A model generated the notes under the pieces. That model worked only from the letters and a program-made list of their open reading frames with translations. It did no database searches and was not told the DNA's origin. From positions 1-64,000 of the forward strand of contig NZ_WSTB01000015.1 in assembly GCF_009789235.1 (NCBI RefSeq): a stretch of DNA of 64,000 bases, read 5' to 3'. The stretch is from Flavobacterium hydrocarbonoxydans (GTDB lineage Bacteria > Bacteroidota > Bacteroidia > Flavobacteriales > Flavobacteriaceae). The stretch's first letter is position 1. The number at the start of each line of letters is the position of its first letter. Of this stretch, positions 56,462 to 64,000 are shown piece after piece. A program made the translations under genes and the position numbers.

Positions 56462-57025
56462 TTAAATCATTTCGTCGTGAACCTGAAAAAAAACCCGCAT
56501 CGTTTCGAGTGCTTTACTCATCTGGTTCCTGACTGTATTTATCGAGATGCCGAGTTCCTGGCTTATTTCTTCATAACTCATCCCTTTTTTCCGGGACATT
56601 TTAAAGATTTGTTTCCGTTTCGGCGGTAATTGTTTCATGGCCTCTTTCCTAAGTTTTTTACAATCGGCTTCCCGAATAGAATAATCGCCATATTCGTGCG
56701 ATTGCTGGCTTTCATAAAAAATCTCCTGTTTAAGCAAAACCTCATTTGCCGCTTTATTCAGAAAATTAAAAGCCTGATTTCGGGCAATAGTAAAAATATA
56801 AGCTTTAAATGATTGTTCCAGATTTAAGTTTTCGCGATTGAGCCAAACTTTCATAAAAACATCCTGAACATTTTCTTCGGCCGCTTCTTTTGATTTTAGA
56901 ATACTAACACTATACCCATAGATATCCTGGTAATAAAAATCAAAAAGGGTACGAAAGGCTTTTTCGTTGCCATTTTTGAGTTCACTTACCAATAATTTTT
57001 CGCTATGGAGGTTCGCTTCTAACAT
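56462..57025 (-). CDS. ECF sigma factor of the starch locus
   Basis: The 187-aa product has region 2 (FRTLFDFYYQDIYGYSVSIL, EENVQDVFMKVWLN) and region 4 (ISQELGISINTVRNQMSKAL) of the Bacteroidota ECF family. With FecR and the STN-bearing SusC it forms a trans-envelope signalling chain. Likely targets are the genes from susC downstream. Confidence 0.94.
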   Translation of the reverse strand: MLEANLHSEKLLVSELKNGNEKAFRTLFDFYYQDIYGYSVSILKSKEAAEENVQDVFMKVWLNRENLNLEQSFKAYIFTIARNQAFNFLNKAANEVLLKQEIFYESQQSHEYGDYSIREADCKKLRKEAMKQLPPKRKQIFKMSRKKGMSYEEISQELGISINTVRNQMSKALETMRVFFQVHDEMI

Positions 57026-57330
57026 TAATTTAATTAGTCTTTATTTAATTCTAATTATATTATGATACTATCAAAATGAGTGGTCTAATTTGCTGATGGG
57101 TTAGCAAATATATAAAAATATTATTCTCATCGAATATTCTCTAAAAAACTTAATTTAATTTTTTTGTTGTTTTTTTAATGAAGAAGTGCTGAAGTTCTTA
57201 ATTTACAGGATTTATCAACTTAGCAGGTTTTTAACGTATATTTTACATTTAAAACACGCTAATTATCTTTTATTGTGAATATTCTTATTTAAGTTTTATT
57301 TCATGATAATTTGATATTCAACTTTCAAAC
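57026..57330. other. Intergenic stretch without a gene
   Basis: This is very AT-rich DNA upstream of the sigma gene, presumably holding its promoter. I see no repeat or open frame of note. Confidence 0.5.
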
Positions 57331-57372
57331 AAAAAAAATCCTTTTATCTTTCTTAAAAAAAGACAAAAGGAT
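57331..57372 (-). terminator. Intrinsic terminator of the ACT-like gene
   Basis: ATCCTTTT pairs with AAAAGGAT with an inner CTTT/AAAG stem; eight T follow on the minus strand. Confidence 0.85.
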
Positions 57373-57418
57373 GGTATAATAAAGAATCTTTAATAGATTC
57401 TGATTGGATTTTTGCGAA

Positions 57419-58075
57419 CTAGTTTTTCAGGTCTTTTATTACTTTAAAAGCTACATCTACCTGATCTTCTCCTACCAAAATAGTAAACTCATTCGAAGTA
57501 GAAATTACCTCATTGATGATAATTCCTTCCCAGGCCAAACGCTGAAAAATGAAGTAATAAATACCCGGTACAACAATATTTTCTTTAGGCAATTTTACTG
57601 TAATTGAAGCTAAATTATCTAATTTCTGAATTAATTTTTCGCGCATAAAGTGTTTTTCAACCAAATGATTAACACTGCTGCTCACCACAATATTCGTTTC
57701 GTTTACACCACGTGAGGATGTATAAAAAATATCAGATAAAGCATTAATATCCGAAATAAGATCGGCTTGTTTGTTTAAAACTGTTTCAGAAGCTGCAAAA
57801 GTATAATCCGTCAACTCTGATCGAACCGTAATTTCGCCAATATTTTTGATGACTTTATTGATTTTATGATTCAGTTTAAAGTCAAGTTCTTCCGTAAGTC
57901 TTTTCAACGACATTACAACAGCGCCTTGTTTCACTTCTTTACCAAATTCACTTTCGAGTTCATTCATAATGTTCCGGGAAAGAGAAGTCAGATTGATAAT
58001 TCCGAGTGATAACGCATTTAATAAAAAAGGCTTGGTCTTGATGTAATTTTCTACAATTGAAGAAACGGTTTTCAT
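57419..58075 (-). CDS. Protein with ACT-like C-terminal domain
   Basis: The 218-aa product begins MKTVSSIVENYIKTKPFLLN. The N-terminal half is helical (possible HTH: VKQGAVVMSLKRLTEELDFK). The C-terminal part (ASITVKLPKENIVVPGIYYF, then INEVISTSNEFTILVGEDQV) matches the ACT fold of aspartokinases in pattern. There is no kinase domain. A regulatory role is inferred; the ligand is unknown. The start at 58075 is the ATG before a long A-run in the leader. Confidence 0.7.
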   Translation of the reverse strand: MKTVSSIVENYIKTKPFLLNALSLGIINLTSLSRNIMNELESEFGKEVKQGAVVMSLKRLTEELDFKLNHKINKVIKNIGEITVRSELTDYTFAASETVLNKQADLISDINALSDIFYTSSRGVNETNIVVSSSVNHLVEKHFMREKLIQKLDNLASITVKLPKENIVVPGIYYFIFQRLAWEGIIINEVISTSNEFTILVGEDQVDVAFKVIKDLKN

Positions 58076-58193
58076 AATTTTTTTTTTTTTTTTGTAACTT
58101 AATTGGGTTGGTTTAGTTAATAGTGATGTTATAAATCTTTGCAAATATAAATAAAAAAACAATTTGTTACAATTATAACAATAAAAAATTATG

Positions 58194-58553
58194 TTAAAAG
58201 TGATAAAAAGCATCTGTAAGGTGTTCAATAGCAAATGATTCTCCATTTTTATGGATGGCAATGATGTCAAATCGAACCTCAAAATCTATTCCCCTATCGT
58301 TTATGTAGGCATTTACTGCTTTTAAAAGCAGCTGAATTTTTTTTGGCTTCACAAATTCTTCCGGAGAACCAAAATCTAAACTCGATCTGGTCTTGACTTC
58401 TATTATCGCTAAAACATCCTCTTTGAGTGCAATAATATCTATTTCGGCCTTTTGAAAAATCCAGTTTCGGTCCAGAATTTCATAACCGTTTTCAATCAGA
58501 AAATCCGCAGCTAGCTGTTCTCCTTTTTTTCCAAGTTCGTTGTGTTCAGCCAT
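58194..58553 (-). CDS. YraN/UPF0102 nuclease-fold protein
   Basis: The 119-aa product has the GKKGEQLAADFLIENGYEIL start and the restriction-like core EIDIIALKEDVLAIIEVKTR (D, then E-V-K), as in YraN. It is probably a DNA-associated nuclease-like protein of unknown task. The ATG at 58553 gives the conserved N-terminus. Confidence 0.9.
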   Translation of the reverse strand: MAEHNELGKKGEQLAADFLIENGYEILDRNWIFQKAEIDIIALKEDVLAIIEVKTRSSLDFGSPEEFVKPKKIQLLLKAVNAYINDRGIDFEVRFDIIAIHKNGESFAIEHLTDAFYHF

Positions 58554-58590
58554 TTTTTGTTTTTTAAATATCAGTTCAAAATTGATGCAA

Positions 58591-58636
58591 ATACAAAAAG
58601 ACGTAAAGGCCGAATACACTTCCTTTGCGTCTTTTT
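58591..58636 (-). terminator. Intrinsic terminator of the LD-carboxypeptidase gene
   Basis: AAAAAGACG-type arms with one mismatch, followed by T on the minus strand. Confidence 0.7.
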
Positions 58637-58694
58637 AAGATTTTATATGTGGTATTTAAAGTTTCTTCTTAATCAAAAGAAGTTGTAGTGACTT

Positions 58695-59699
58695 TTATTT
58701 TTGAAAAACAACAGTACTTCCAGAAGCATTTACATCAATAGAAACGGTGCTACCCATGATAAGTGCTCTGTTGTCTCTGATGTGTCCTGCAGGAAAATTA
58801 AAAATAACAGGAATGTTATATTTTTTCGTTACGTCATCAATAATTTCCAGTGCATTTTTCCCCCACGGAATATCATTGTCTTTCATGCTCGTCATGGCTC
58901 CAATAACAATTCCTTTCAGATTTTCGATACAGCCATTTCGCCTTAAATTCATCATCATACGATCGATATGATATAGGTATTCATCTAAATCTTCCATAAA
59001 TAAAATTTTGTCTCTACAATCTATTGCCGATTGCGATCCTAATAAACTGTATAGAATAGATAAATTCCCACCCACCAGTTCACCTGTTGCTTTTCCAAAA
59101 CGATTCATTGGATCCGGACCTACTGTATAGGATAAGGGTTCACCAAATAAACTTGCTTTTAATGTACTTATGGCTTCGGGCGTGGCACGTGGAATACTCA
59201 CCGGCATTGCACCGTGAATGGACTTATATCCCATTGTATTCAAATGATTATGCAAAACCGTAACATCACTAAAACCAATAATCCATTTTGGCTGTTGCTT
59301 AAACTTGGTGAAGTCAAGTAAATCAAGCATTCTTACAGTTCCGTATCCGCCTCGTACACACCAGATTGCTTTAATATTTGGATTATCCATCTGTTTCTGA
59401 AAATCCGCTGCACGCTGCTCATCAGTTCCTGCAAGCTGATGGGTATCAAGTCCAATGGTTGTTCCTATTACAGCCTCTAAACCCCAGCTGTGCAATAAAT
59501 CCAGGGTAGGTTTTAAGTTATCATCGATGTTTTTTCTGGCTGTGGCTAAAATAGCGACTGTATCTCCTTTTTGTAAATAAGGTGGTGTTATCATGTGTTG
59601 TTGTGATTGACAGGTGAATGAATTTAGAGCAAAAATAACAAATGCTAATTTATAAAAAATCAAGTGTTTCTTACTGAATACGGAGCTTTTTAAGTACAT
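58695..59699 (-). CDS. LD-carboxypeptidase (peptidase family S66)
   Basis: The product (about 334 aa) starts MYLKSSVFSKKHLIFYKLAF, a signal sequence. The S66 catalytic residues are recognisable: Ser in IGFSDVTVLHN, Glu in LFMEDLDEY and His in PAGHIRDN. It removes the terminal D-Ala from murein tetrapeptides in cell-wall recycling, here apparently in the periplasm. Confidence 0.9.
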   Translation of the reverse strand: MYLKSSVFSKKHLIFYKLAFVIFALNSFTCQSQQHMITPPYLQKGDTVAILATARKNIDDNLKPTLDLLHSWGLEAVIGTTIGLDTHQLAGTDEQRAADFQKQMDNPNIKAIWCVRGGYGTVRMLDLLDFTKFKQQPKWIIGFSDVTVLHNHLNTMGYKSIHGAMPVSIPRATPEAISTLKASLFGEPLSYTVGPDPMNRFGKATGELVGGNLSILYSLLGSQSAIDCRDKILFMEDLDEYLYHIDRMMMNLRRNGCIENLKGIVIGAMTSMKDNDIPWGKNALEIIDDVTKKYNIPVIFNFPAGHIRDNRALIMGSTVSIDVNASGSTVVFQK

Positions 59700-59827
59700 G
59701 TTTTCTTTTGCTAAAAATTTTATTAAAAACAAAGATAAAATTTTTGGTAATTAAACGTATTTGAAATTTCTTACAAATAGAATATTTTTATAAATTTAAT
59801 CAATTCAATTCAGGAAAACTTATACCA

Positions 59828-60940
59828 ATGCTAAAATTTCGATTCGGTTTCTTTTTTATTTTAATAACAGCTTTACTACAGGCGCAATCAAAAAAATATG
59901 TCATCCATACGGTTGCATTTTACAATTTCGAAAATCTTTTTGATACTATAAATGATGCTACAACAAATGATGATGAGTGGACGCCCAAAGGAGCGCAGCA
60001 CTGGACATTTGATAAATACAGTCAGAAACTAAAAAACCTCGCCAAAGTTTTATCCGAAATTGGAACGCCAGAAAACCGTAATGCACCGCTTTTTATTGGG
60101 GGTTGCGAAATCGAAAATAGAGGCGTTCTCGAAGATTTAATCAAAGAACCCATGATTTTAGATTTTGATTATGGCATCATTCATTTCGATTCGCCTGACA
60201 AACGCGGTATCGATGTGGCGCTTTTGTATCAGAAGAAATATTTCAAACCAACCTCTTTTTCGAACATACCTTTATATGTGTATAAAAATCAAATCGTTGA
60301 AAAAGACGAAAAAGACGAAAAAGACGAAAAAATAGAAGAAACTGAAGATCTGGAAATAGAAACAAAACCTGATAACAAGCGAATTTTTACACGAGATCAG
60401 CTATTGATTACTGGTTTTCTCGAAAACGAAGAAATCCATATTATTGTCAATCACTGGCCGTCTCGCTCCGGCGGAGAGAAAGCTTCGAGCCCCTATCGCG
60501 AAGCTGCAGGAAAACTCAACCGAAAAATCATCGATTCGCTACAACAAATAAATCCCGAAGCCAAAGTCATAACGATGGGCGATCTCAACGACGGACCTTA
60601 TAATAAGAGTATCAAAGAAGCTTTGGGCGCAAAAGCTAAAAAAACCGAAGTTCCGGAATTCGGAATTTTTAACCCTTTCGAAGAAATGCAAAAAAGAGGT
60701 CAGGGCACCATTGCACATCGTGATGCCTGGGATATTTTCGACCAAATCATGATGACCGAATCGCTCATAAAACCTGATTTCTCAACCTATAAATTCTGGA
60801 AAGCCGGCATTTTCAACAAACCCTATCTCATACAAACCTCGGGACAATACAAAGGGTATCCCTTGCGCCACAGCCAGACCGAAATAGGTTTCAGCGACCA
60901 TTTCCCCGTTTATATTTATCTCATAAAAGAAAAACGTTAA
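59828..60940 (+). CDS. Secreted endonuclease/exonuclease/phosphatase family protein
   Basis: The 370-aa product has a signal peptide (ending LLQAQS) and the EEP fold: AFYNFENLFDTIND, GGCEIENRGVLEDL, VNHWPSRSGG, MGDLNDGPYN and SDHFPVYIYL at the C-terminus, which supply the metal and catalytic residues. A linker with three 9-nt repeats (60299-60325) encodes DEK repeats. Secreted nuclease or phosphatase activity is inferred. Confidence 0.9.
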   Translation: MLKFRFGFFFILITALLQAQSKKYVIHTVAFYNFENLFDTINDATTNDDEWTPKGAQHWTFDKYSQKLKNLAKVLSEIGTPENRNAPLFIGGCEIENRGVLEDLIKEPMILDFDYGIIHFDSPDKRGIDVALLYQKKYFKPTSFSNIPLYVYKNQIVEKDEKDEKDEKIEETEDLEIETKPDNKRIFTRDQLLITGFLENEEIHIIVNHWPSRSGGEKASSPYREAAGKLNRKIIDSLQQINPEAKVITMGDLNDGPYNKSIKEALGAKAKKTEVPEFGIFNPFEEMQKRGQGTIAHRDAWDIFDQIMMTESLIKPDFSTYKFWKAGIFNKPYLIQTSGQYKGYPLRHSQTEIGFSDHFPVYIYLIKEKR

Positions 60941-61032
60941 CACCGTAGAATCGCACAACTTTACCAATGTATTAAGTTAAGGTTCTATTTTGAAAAGCTG
61001 TTGCTTAATAGATTTCCATTCCAATTTTTATC

Positions 61033-61114
61033 GTAGAGGCGCACAGCAGTGCGTCTTACACAATCTGAATAAATTGTGTTTACCTAACCTAAGACACACT
61101 GCTGTGTGTCTCTA
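61033..61114. repeat. Large imperfect palindrome
   Basis: GTAGAGGCGCACAGCAGTGC and the sequence ending TGCTGTGTGTCTCTAC form a 26-bp hairpin with three mismatches. Part of the interval is a nested ACACAAT/ATTGTGT pair. REP-like. Confidence 0.75.
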
Positions 61115-61170
61115 CCCAAATTTTCCTTAACTTAGCATCTCAGAACCTTAGTAACTCAGCACCTTAAAAA

Positions 61171-61710
61171 ATGGCCATAGCAAAACCTTTCAACCTTACC
61201 AAATGGATCGATGATAACCGTCATTTACTAAAACCACCCGTTGGAAACAAAAATCTTTATATAGATTCGGGCGATTATATTGTTATGATTGTTGCCGGTC
61301 CAAATGCCCGAAAAGACTATCATTACAACGAAACCGAAGAGCTTTTTTACCAACTCGAAGGCAGTATAAAAGTCGTAATCCAGGAAGATGGCGAGCGCAA
61401 AGAAATGGTTTTAAACGCTGGCGACATGTACCTTCATCCTGCCAATGTACCGCACTCACCTGTACGTTCCGAAGGTTCAATCGGACTCGTAATTGAGCGG
61501 AAACGTGTCGGAAAAGGATTTACCGATGGATTGCTTTGGCATTGCGACAACTGCAATCATAAACTCTACGAAGTACGTTTTGAACTAAAAGATATCGAAA
61601 AAGATTTCCTTCCACATTTCGAGCATTTCTACAATTCAGAAGCCCTAAGAACCTGCGATAAATGCGGAACCATAATGGAATCGGACCCAAGATTTGTAGC
61701 CAAGAAGTAG
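61171..61710 (+). CDS. nbaC: 3-hydroxyanthranilate 3,4-dioxygenase
   Basis: The 179-aa cupin protein has iron ligands at His51, Glu57 and His95 (RKDYHYNETEELFY, HPANVPHSPVR), the same positions as in the characterised bacterial enzyme. The C-terminal rubredoxin-like zinc site has Cys125, Cys128, Cys162 and Cys165. It opens the ring of 3-hydroxyanthranilate in the kynurenine pathway. No other kynurenine gene is visible in the window. Confidence 0.95.
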   Translation: MAIAKPFNLTKWIDDNRHLLKPPVGNKNLYIDSGDYIVMIVAGPNARKDYHYNETEELFYQLEGSIKVVIQEDGERKEMVLNAGDMYLHPANVPHSPVRSEGSIGLVIERKRVGKGFTDGLLWHCDNCNHKLYEVRFELKDIEKDFLPHFEHFYNSEALRTCDKCGTIMESDPRFVAKK

Positions 61711-61718
61711 TTTAATAA

Positions 61719-61794
61719 GGAGCTATTTCCTGCTATCCGCTATATCTTTTGTGGCGAACCCCGCCACAAAAGGATGTCGCTTCTATCAGGGCTA
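61719..61794 (+). repeat. Structured intergenic repeat, family 1, copy 4
   Basis: It runs GGAGCTATTTCCTGCTATCC, GCTATATC, hairpin TTTTGTGGC/GCCACAAAA with loop GAACCCC, then GGATGTCGCTTCTATCAGGG and CTA. Stem bases differ from the other copies but pairing is kept. Confidence 0.8.
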
Positions 61795-61837
61795 GGGGCA
61801 GTTGTTTTCAGAAGAAGGTTTAATAAAAAAATAAGAA

Positions 61838-62020
61838 GTGAAACAAACTAACAAAATAAAAACTACTAACTCTGTAACGAATAGTTATGAAGAAGATTAT
61901 TTCAAAGAGTTAAAAGGTGAAATTGCACAAGGAAAATTAGATTATAAAGAAGGGAATTTTATTTCTCACGAAGAAATGCTTTTGGAGTTGAAAAATAAAA
62001 AAAAACAGCTTAATCCGTAA
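61838..62020 (+). CDS. Small antitoxin-like protein (60 aa)
   Basis: The product, starting with GTG, ends in GNFISHEEMLLELKNKKKQL, a tail like those of Bacteroidota antitoxins of the ParD/RelB type. No toxin gene is next to it. Function is inferred only from this resemblance. Confidence 0.5.
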   Translation: MKQTNKIKTTNSVTNSYEEDYFKELKGEIAQGKLDYKEGNFISHEEMLLELKNKKKQLNP

Positions 62021-62039
62021 AACCTGTGATCCAAAAAAA

Positions 62040-62999
62040 CTACAACTCAAACCTTTTCCCCTGCTCAGGATAAATAATCTTAACTCCCAAATCATTTTGC
62101 TGTTTCAGTTCTTCCTTAACTTTTGTGATGTTTTTTGTTGGCGGTTTCAAGTGCGTCACGATAATTTTAAAACCTTTTAGAGAATCCTTTCCAGCCAATT
62201 CTTCCAGAACATGTAATTCTTTCATCAAATAATTTGGTGTCAAATGCCCAAACAAAAATTTGTCCGGCTGCTCATTCGGGAACGAAACTTCAATAAAAAT
62301 TCCTTTCAGTTGTTTGCTTTGAACTAAGGGTGCAATTGCGGTCCATAATTTTCGTAAATTATCACTTTTCTCTACTTCATCGGGGCCAGTATCTCCTAAA
62401 TACAAAGCGTAATTCTCTCCGTTTTCAACTAAAAAAGCCGTGCTTTCAAAAGGGTTTACATGACTTAACGGAAACGCTTTTACCGTCATCGTTGTATTGG
62501 TAATTGGAGTTTCTTCTTCTAAATTTAAAGTCTGAAAATGGTATTTTTTTAAATGATTTCCAGGTCCTGCATCGCCAAAATTCGCCCAGGTTTCATCATT
62601 AAAATAATGTTTTTCCATCATTTCCATACATTTATCCGTGGCGTAAACTGTTTTTGAAGAATCCGCAGGCGAGTTGATAATCAAACCCGAAACGTGATCT
62701 AAATGCGCGTGCGAAATCAAATAGCCTTTGATGTATTTTCTTAAAACTTCACTCGCCGAAATCCTGAATGTTTTTTTCTCAATTGCTTTTTCGATTCCGG
62801 AATTTACCGTTCCCGCATCCAAACAAATAAAATCGATTGTGTTGGTTGGAGCCAGTAAATAAGCCGAAAGATTCTTCTCATCAATACCGCCTTTTACACC
62901 TAAAGGCACGACCTGAAAAGCTGATTTTGGTGATTTTTGAGCAATTGTCAAAAATGAAACCAGCAGTAAAACAATCAAAAAACGATTAAAATTAGTCAT
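62040..62999 (-). CDS. Secreted metallo-beta-lactamase-fold phosphodiesterase (class II PDE-like)
   Basis: The 319-aa product begins MTNFNRFLIVLLLVSFLTIA, a signal peptide. The metal-binding SHAHLDHVSGL motif and VVPLGVKGGIDEKNLSAYLL, together with YLGDTGPD and FGHLTPNYL, match class II cyclic-nucleotide phosphodiesterases. Extracytoplasmic cyclic-nucleotide hydrolysis is plausible but not proven. An upstream extension of the frame runs through a repeat and is rejected. Confidence 0.85.
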   Translation of the reverse strand: MTNFNRFLIVLLLVSFLTIAQKSPKSAFQVVPLGVKGGIDEKNLSAYLLAPTNTIDFICLDAGTVNSGIEKAIEKKTFRISASEVLRKYIKGYLISHAHLDHVSGLIINSPADSSKTVYATDKCMEMMEKHYFNDETWANFGDAGPGNHLKKYHFQTLNLEEETPITNTTMTVKAFPLSHVNPFESTAFLVENGENYALYLGDTGPDEVEKSDNLRKLWTAIAPLVQSKQLKGIFIEVSFPNEQPDKFLFGHLTPNYLMKELHVLEELAGKDSLKGFKIIVTHLKPPTKNITKVKEELKQQNDLGVKIIYPEQGKRFEL

Positions 63000-63014
63000 A
63001 GCAAAAATATTAAT

Positions 63015-63072
63015 GCCACAAATTTCACCAATTAACCCGAATAAATTAGTGTGAATTAGTGAAATTCGTGGC
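63015..63072. repeat. Family 2 palindrome, diverged copy
   Basis: The arms at 63015-63033 and 63054-63072 match with two mismatches and contain GCCACAAATTTCACCAATT. They are related to the palindrome at 29567. Confidence 0.65.
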
Positions 63073-63244
63073 AAAAAAGAAGCATTCTTCTGAGAAGCGG
63101 AAATGCTTTTTCTAAAAACATACTTCTTCAATCGATTAAATTCATCTAAATTTACTCTGATTTTAACACCAAAATTTGATTAAAATTCAACTCGAAATAA
63201 TATCTTTACGAAAAAATATAACAATTTTAACTAAAAAAGTTACA

Positions 63245-64000
63245 ATGACAACAATAGCATCGCAATTTGGAATGAATGAAGCTCTGGAAAAATTGGGCAT
63301 CAAAACGATAAATGAAGGGACTTCGACTGGTGCGGAAAACTTTTCATCAGGAGAAACATTAGCAAGTTATTCACCTGTTGACGGTAAATTAATTGCTTCG
63401 GTAAAAATGTCAACACCTGCTGATTACGAGAAAGTAATGCAGTCGGCAACCGCAGCATTCAAGACTTTCAGGTTAATTCCTGCTCCACAGCGTGGAGAAA
63501 TTGTACGTCAGTTTGGACAAAAGTTACGTGAGAATAAAGAAGCTCTTGGAAAATTAGTTTCGTATGAAATGGGTAAATCTTTACAGGAAGGTTATGGAGA
63601 AGTTCAGGAAATGATCGATATTTGTGATTTTGCTGTAGGATTATCACGCCAATTACACGGTTTAACCATGCACTCTGAGCGTCCAGGACATAGAATGTAC
63701 GAACAATATCATTCATTAGGTGTTGTCGGAATCATCTCGGCGTTTAACTTTCCGGTGGCAGTTTGGGCATGGAACACCGCTTTGGCATGGATTTCTGGTG
63801 ACGTTTGCGTGTGGAAACCATCTGAAAAAACCCCTTTATGTGGCGTTGCCTGTCAAAACATTATGGCTGAAGTAATCAAAGAAAATAATTTACCAGAAGG
63901 TATTTCTTGTTTGATAAACGGCGATTACAAAATAGGGGAATTAATGACTGCTGACACCCGTATTCCGTTAATTTCGGCTACAGGTTCTACCCGCATGGGT
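63245..64000 (+). CDS. ALDH7-like aldehyde dehydrogenase, 5' part
   Basis: 252 codons lie in the window and the frame runs off the right edge. The product begins MTTIASQFGMNEALEKLGIK and shows ALDH motifs (GVVGIISAFNFPVAVWAWNT, VWKPSEKTPLCGVACQ, LISATGSTRMG). The region resembles antiquitin (alpha-aminoadipic semialdehyde dehydrogenase) type proteins. The catalytic Cys lies beyond the window. Confidence 0.88.
   Translation, partial: MTTIASQFGMNEALEKLGIKTINEGTSTGAENFSSGETLASYSPVDGKLIASVKMSTPADYEKVMQSATAAFKTFRLIPAPQRGEIVRQFGQKLRENKEALGKLVSYEMGKSLQEGYGEVQEMIDICDFAVGLSRQLHGLTMHSERPGHRMYEQYHSLGVVGIISAFNFPVAVWAWNTALAWISGDVCVWKPSEKTPLCGVACQNIMAEVIKENNLPEGISCLINGDYKIGELMTADTRIPLISATGSTRMG

Overview
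The window comes from a Flavobacterium-like member of the Bacteroidota. The grounds are low GC, promoters with the TAnnTTTG -7 element, few purine-rich ribosome sites, SusC/SusD proteins, a type IX secretion C-terminal domain, STN/FecR/ECF signalling and typical Flavobacterium palindromic repeats. No taxonomic search was possible.

The left end (1-6.3 kb) is the most unusual part. At least 16 complete small genes plus one cut by the window edge lie in tandem on the minus strand. All but the two most divergent members start close to MKKQNxNNKLAFNK, all carry the same ~31-residue double-glycine leader type, and the cores differ: some are Cys-rich (CTGCCC, SGCFC) and many are Cys-free and hydrophobic. 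The leader resembles those of Bacteroidota class I lanthipeptides (pinensin-like). A duplicated plus-strand unit, with a promoter, about 80 nt and a terminator, sits inside and upstream of the array. It looks like a small RNA whose conserved 14-nt core is antisense to the leader start region. A membrane-anchored TPR/AraC regulator and a divergent GG-leader peptide gene follow. No modification or export enzymes are visible; they may lie left of position 1.

From 7 to 11.3 kb lie sucA and sucB of the TCA cycle. From 11.4 to 21.1 kb there is an AlbA_2/RecG-like ATP-binding regulator, then a cluster of retropepsin-like protease, TPR-CHAT caspase-like protease, PKD/outer-membrane barrel protein, lipoprotein and small membrane protein, divergent from an ECF sigma factor and its putative membrane anti-sigma/TPR partner. 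From 21.2 to 41.6 kb the content is mixed: an S41 peptidase remnant, a TonB receptor with a DUF5689 lipoprotein, an MFS transporter, two oxidoreductases, rseP, two identical tRNA-Asn genes, an Omp85-like protein, a DUF418 protein, L-threonine dehydrogenase, a lipoprotein and mfd.

From 41.7 to 57.0 kb is a complete starch/maltodextrin utilisation locus on the minus strand: ECF sigma, FecR, SusC with STN domain, SusD, SusE-like, GH13 lipoprotein, GH97 and a T9SS-exported multidomain amylase. The sigma/FecR/STN set suggests substrate-sensing trans-envelope control. The right end holds an ACT-like protein, YraN, an LD-carboxypeptidase, a secreted endonuclease/phosphatase-family protein, 3-hydroxyanthranilate dioxygenase, a small antitoxin-like protein, a secreted metallo-beta-lactamase-fold phosphodiesterase and the start of an ALDH7-like dehydrogenase. 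Four copies of one structured intergenic repeat and several copies of a second palindrome are scattered between the genes.
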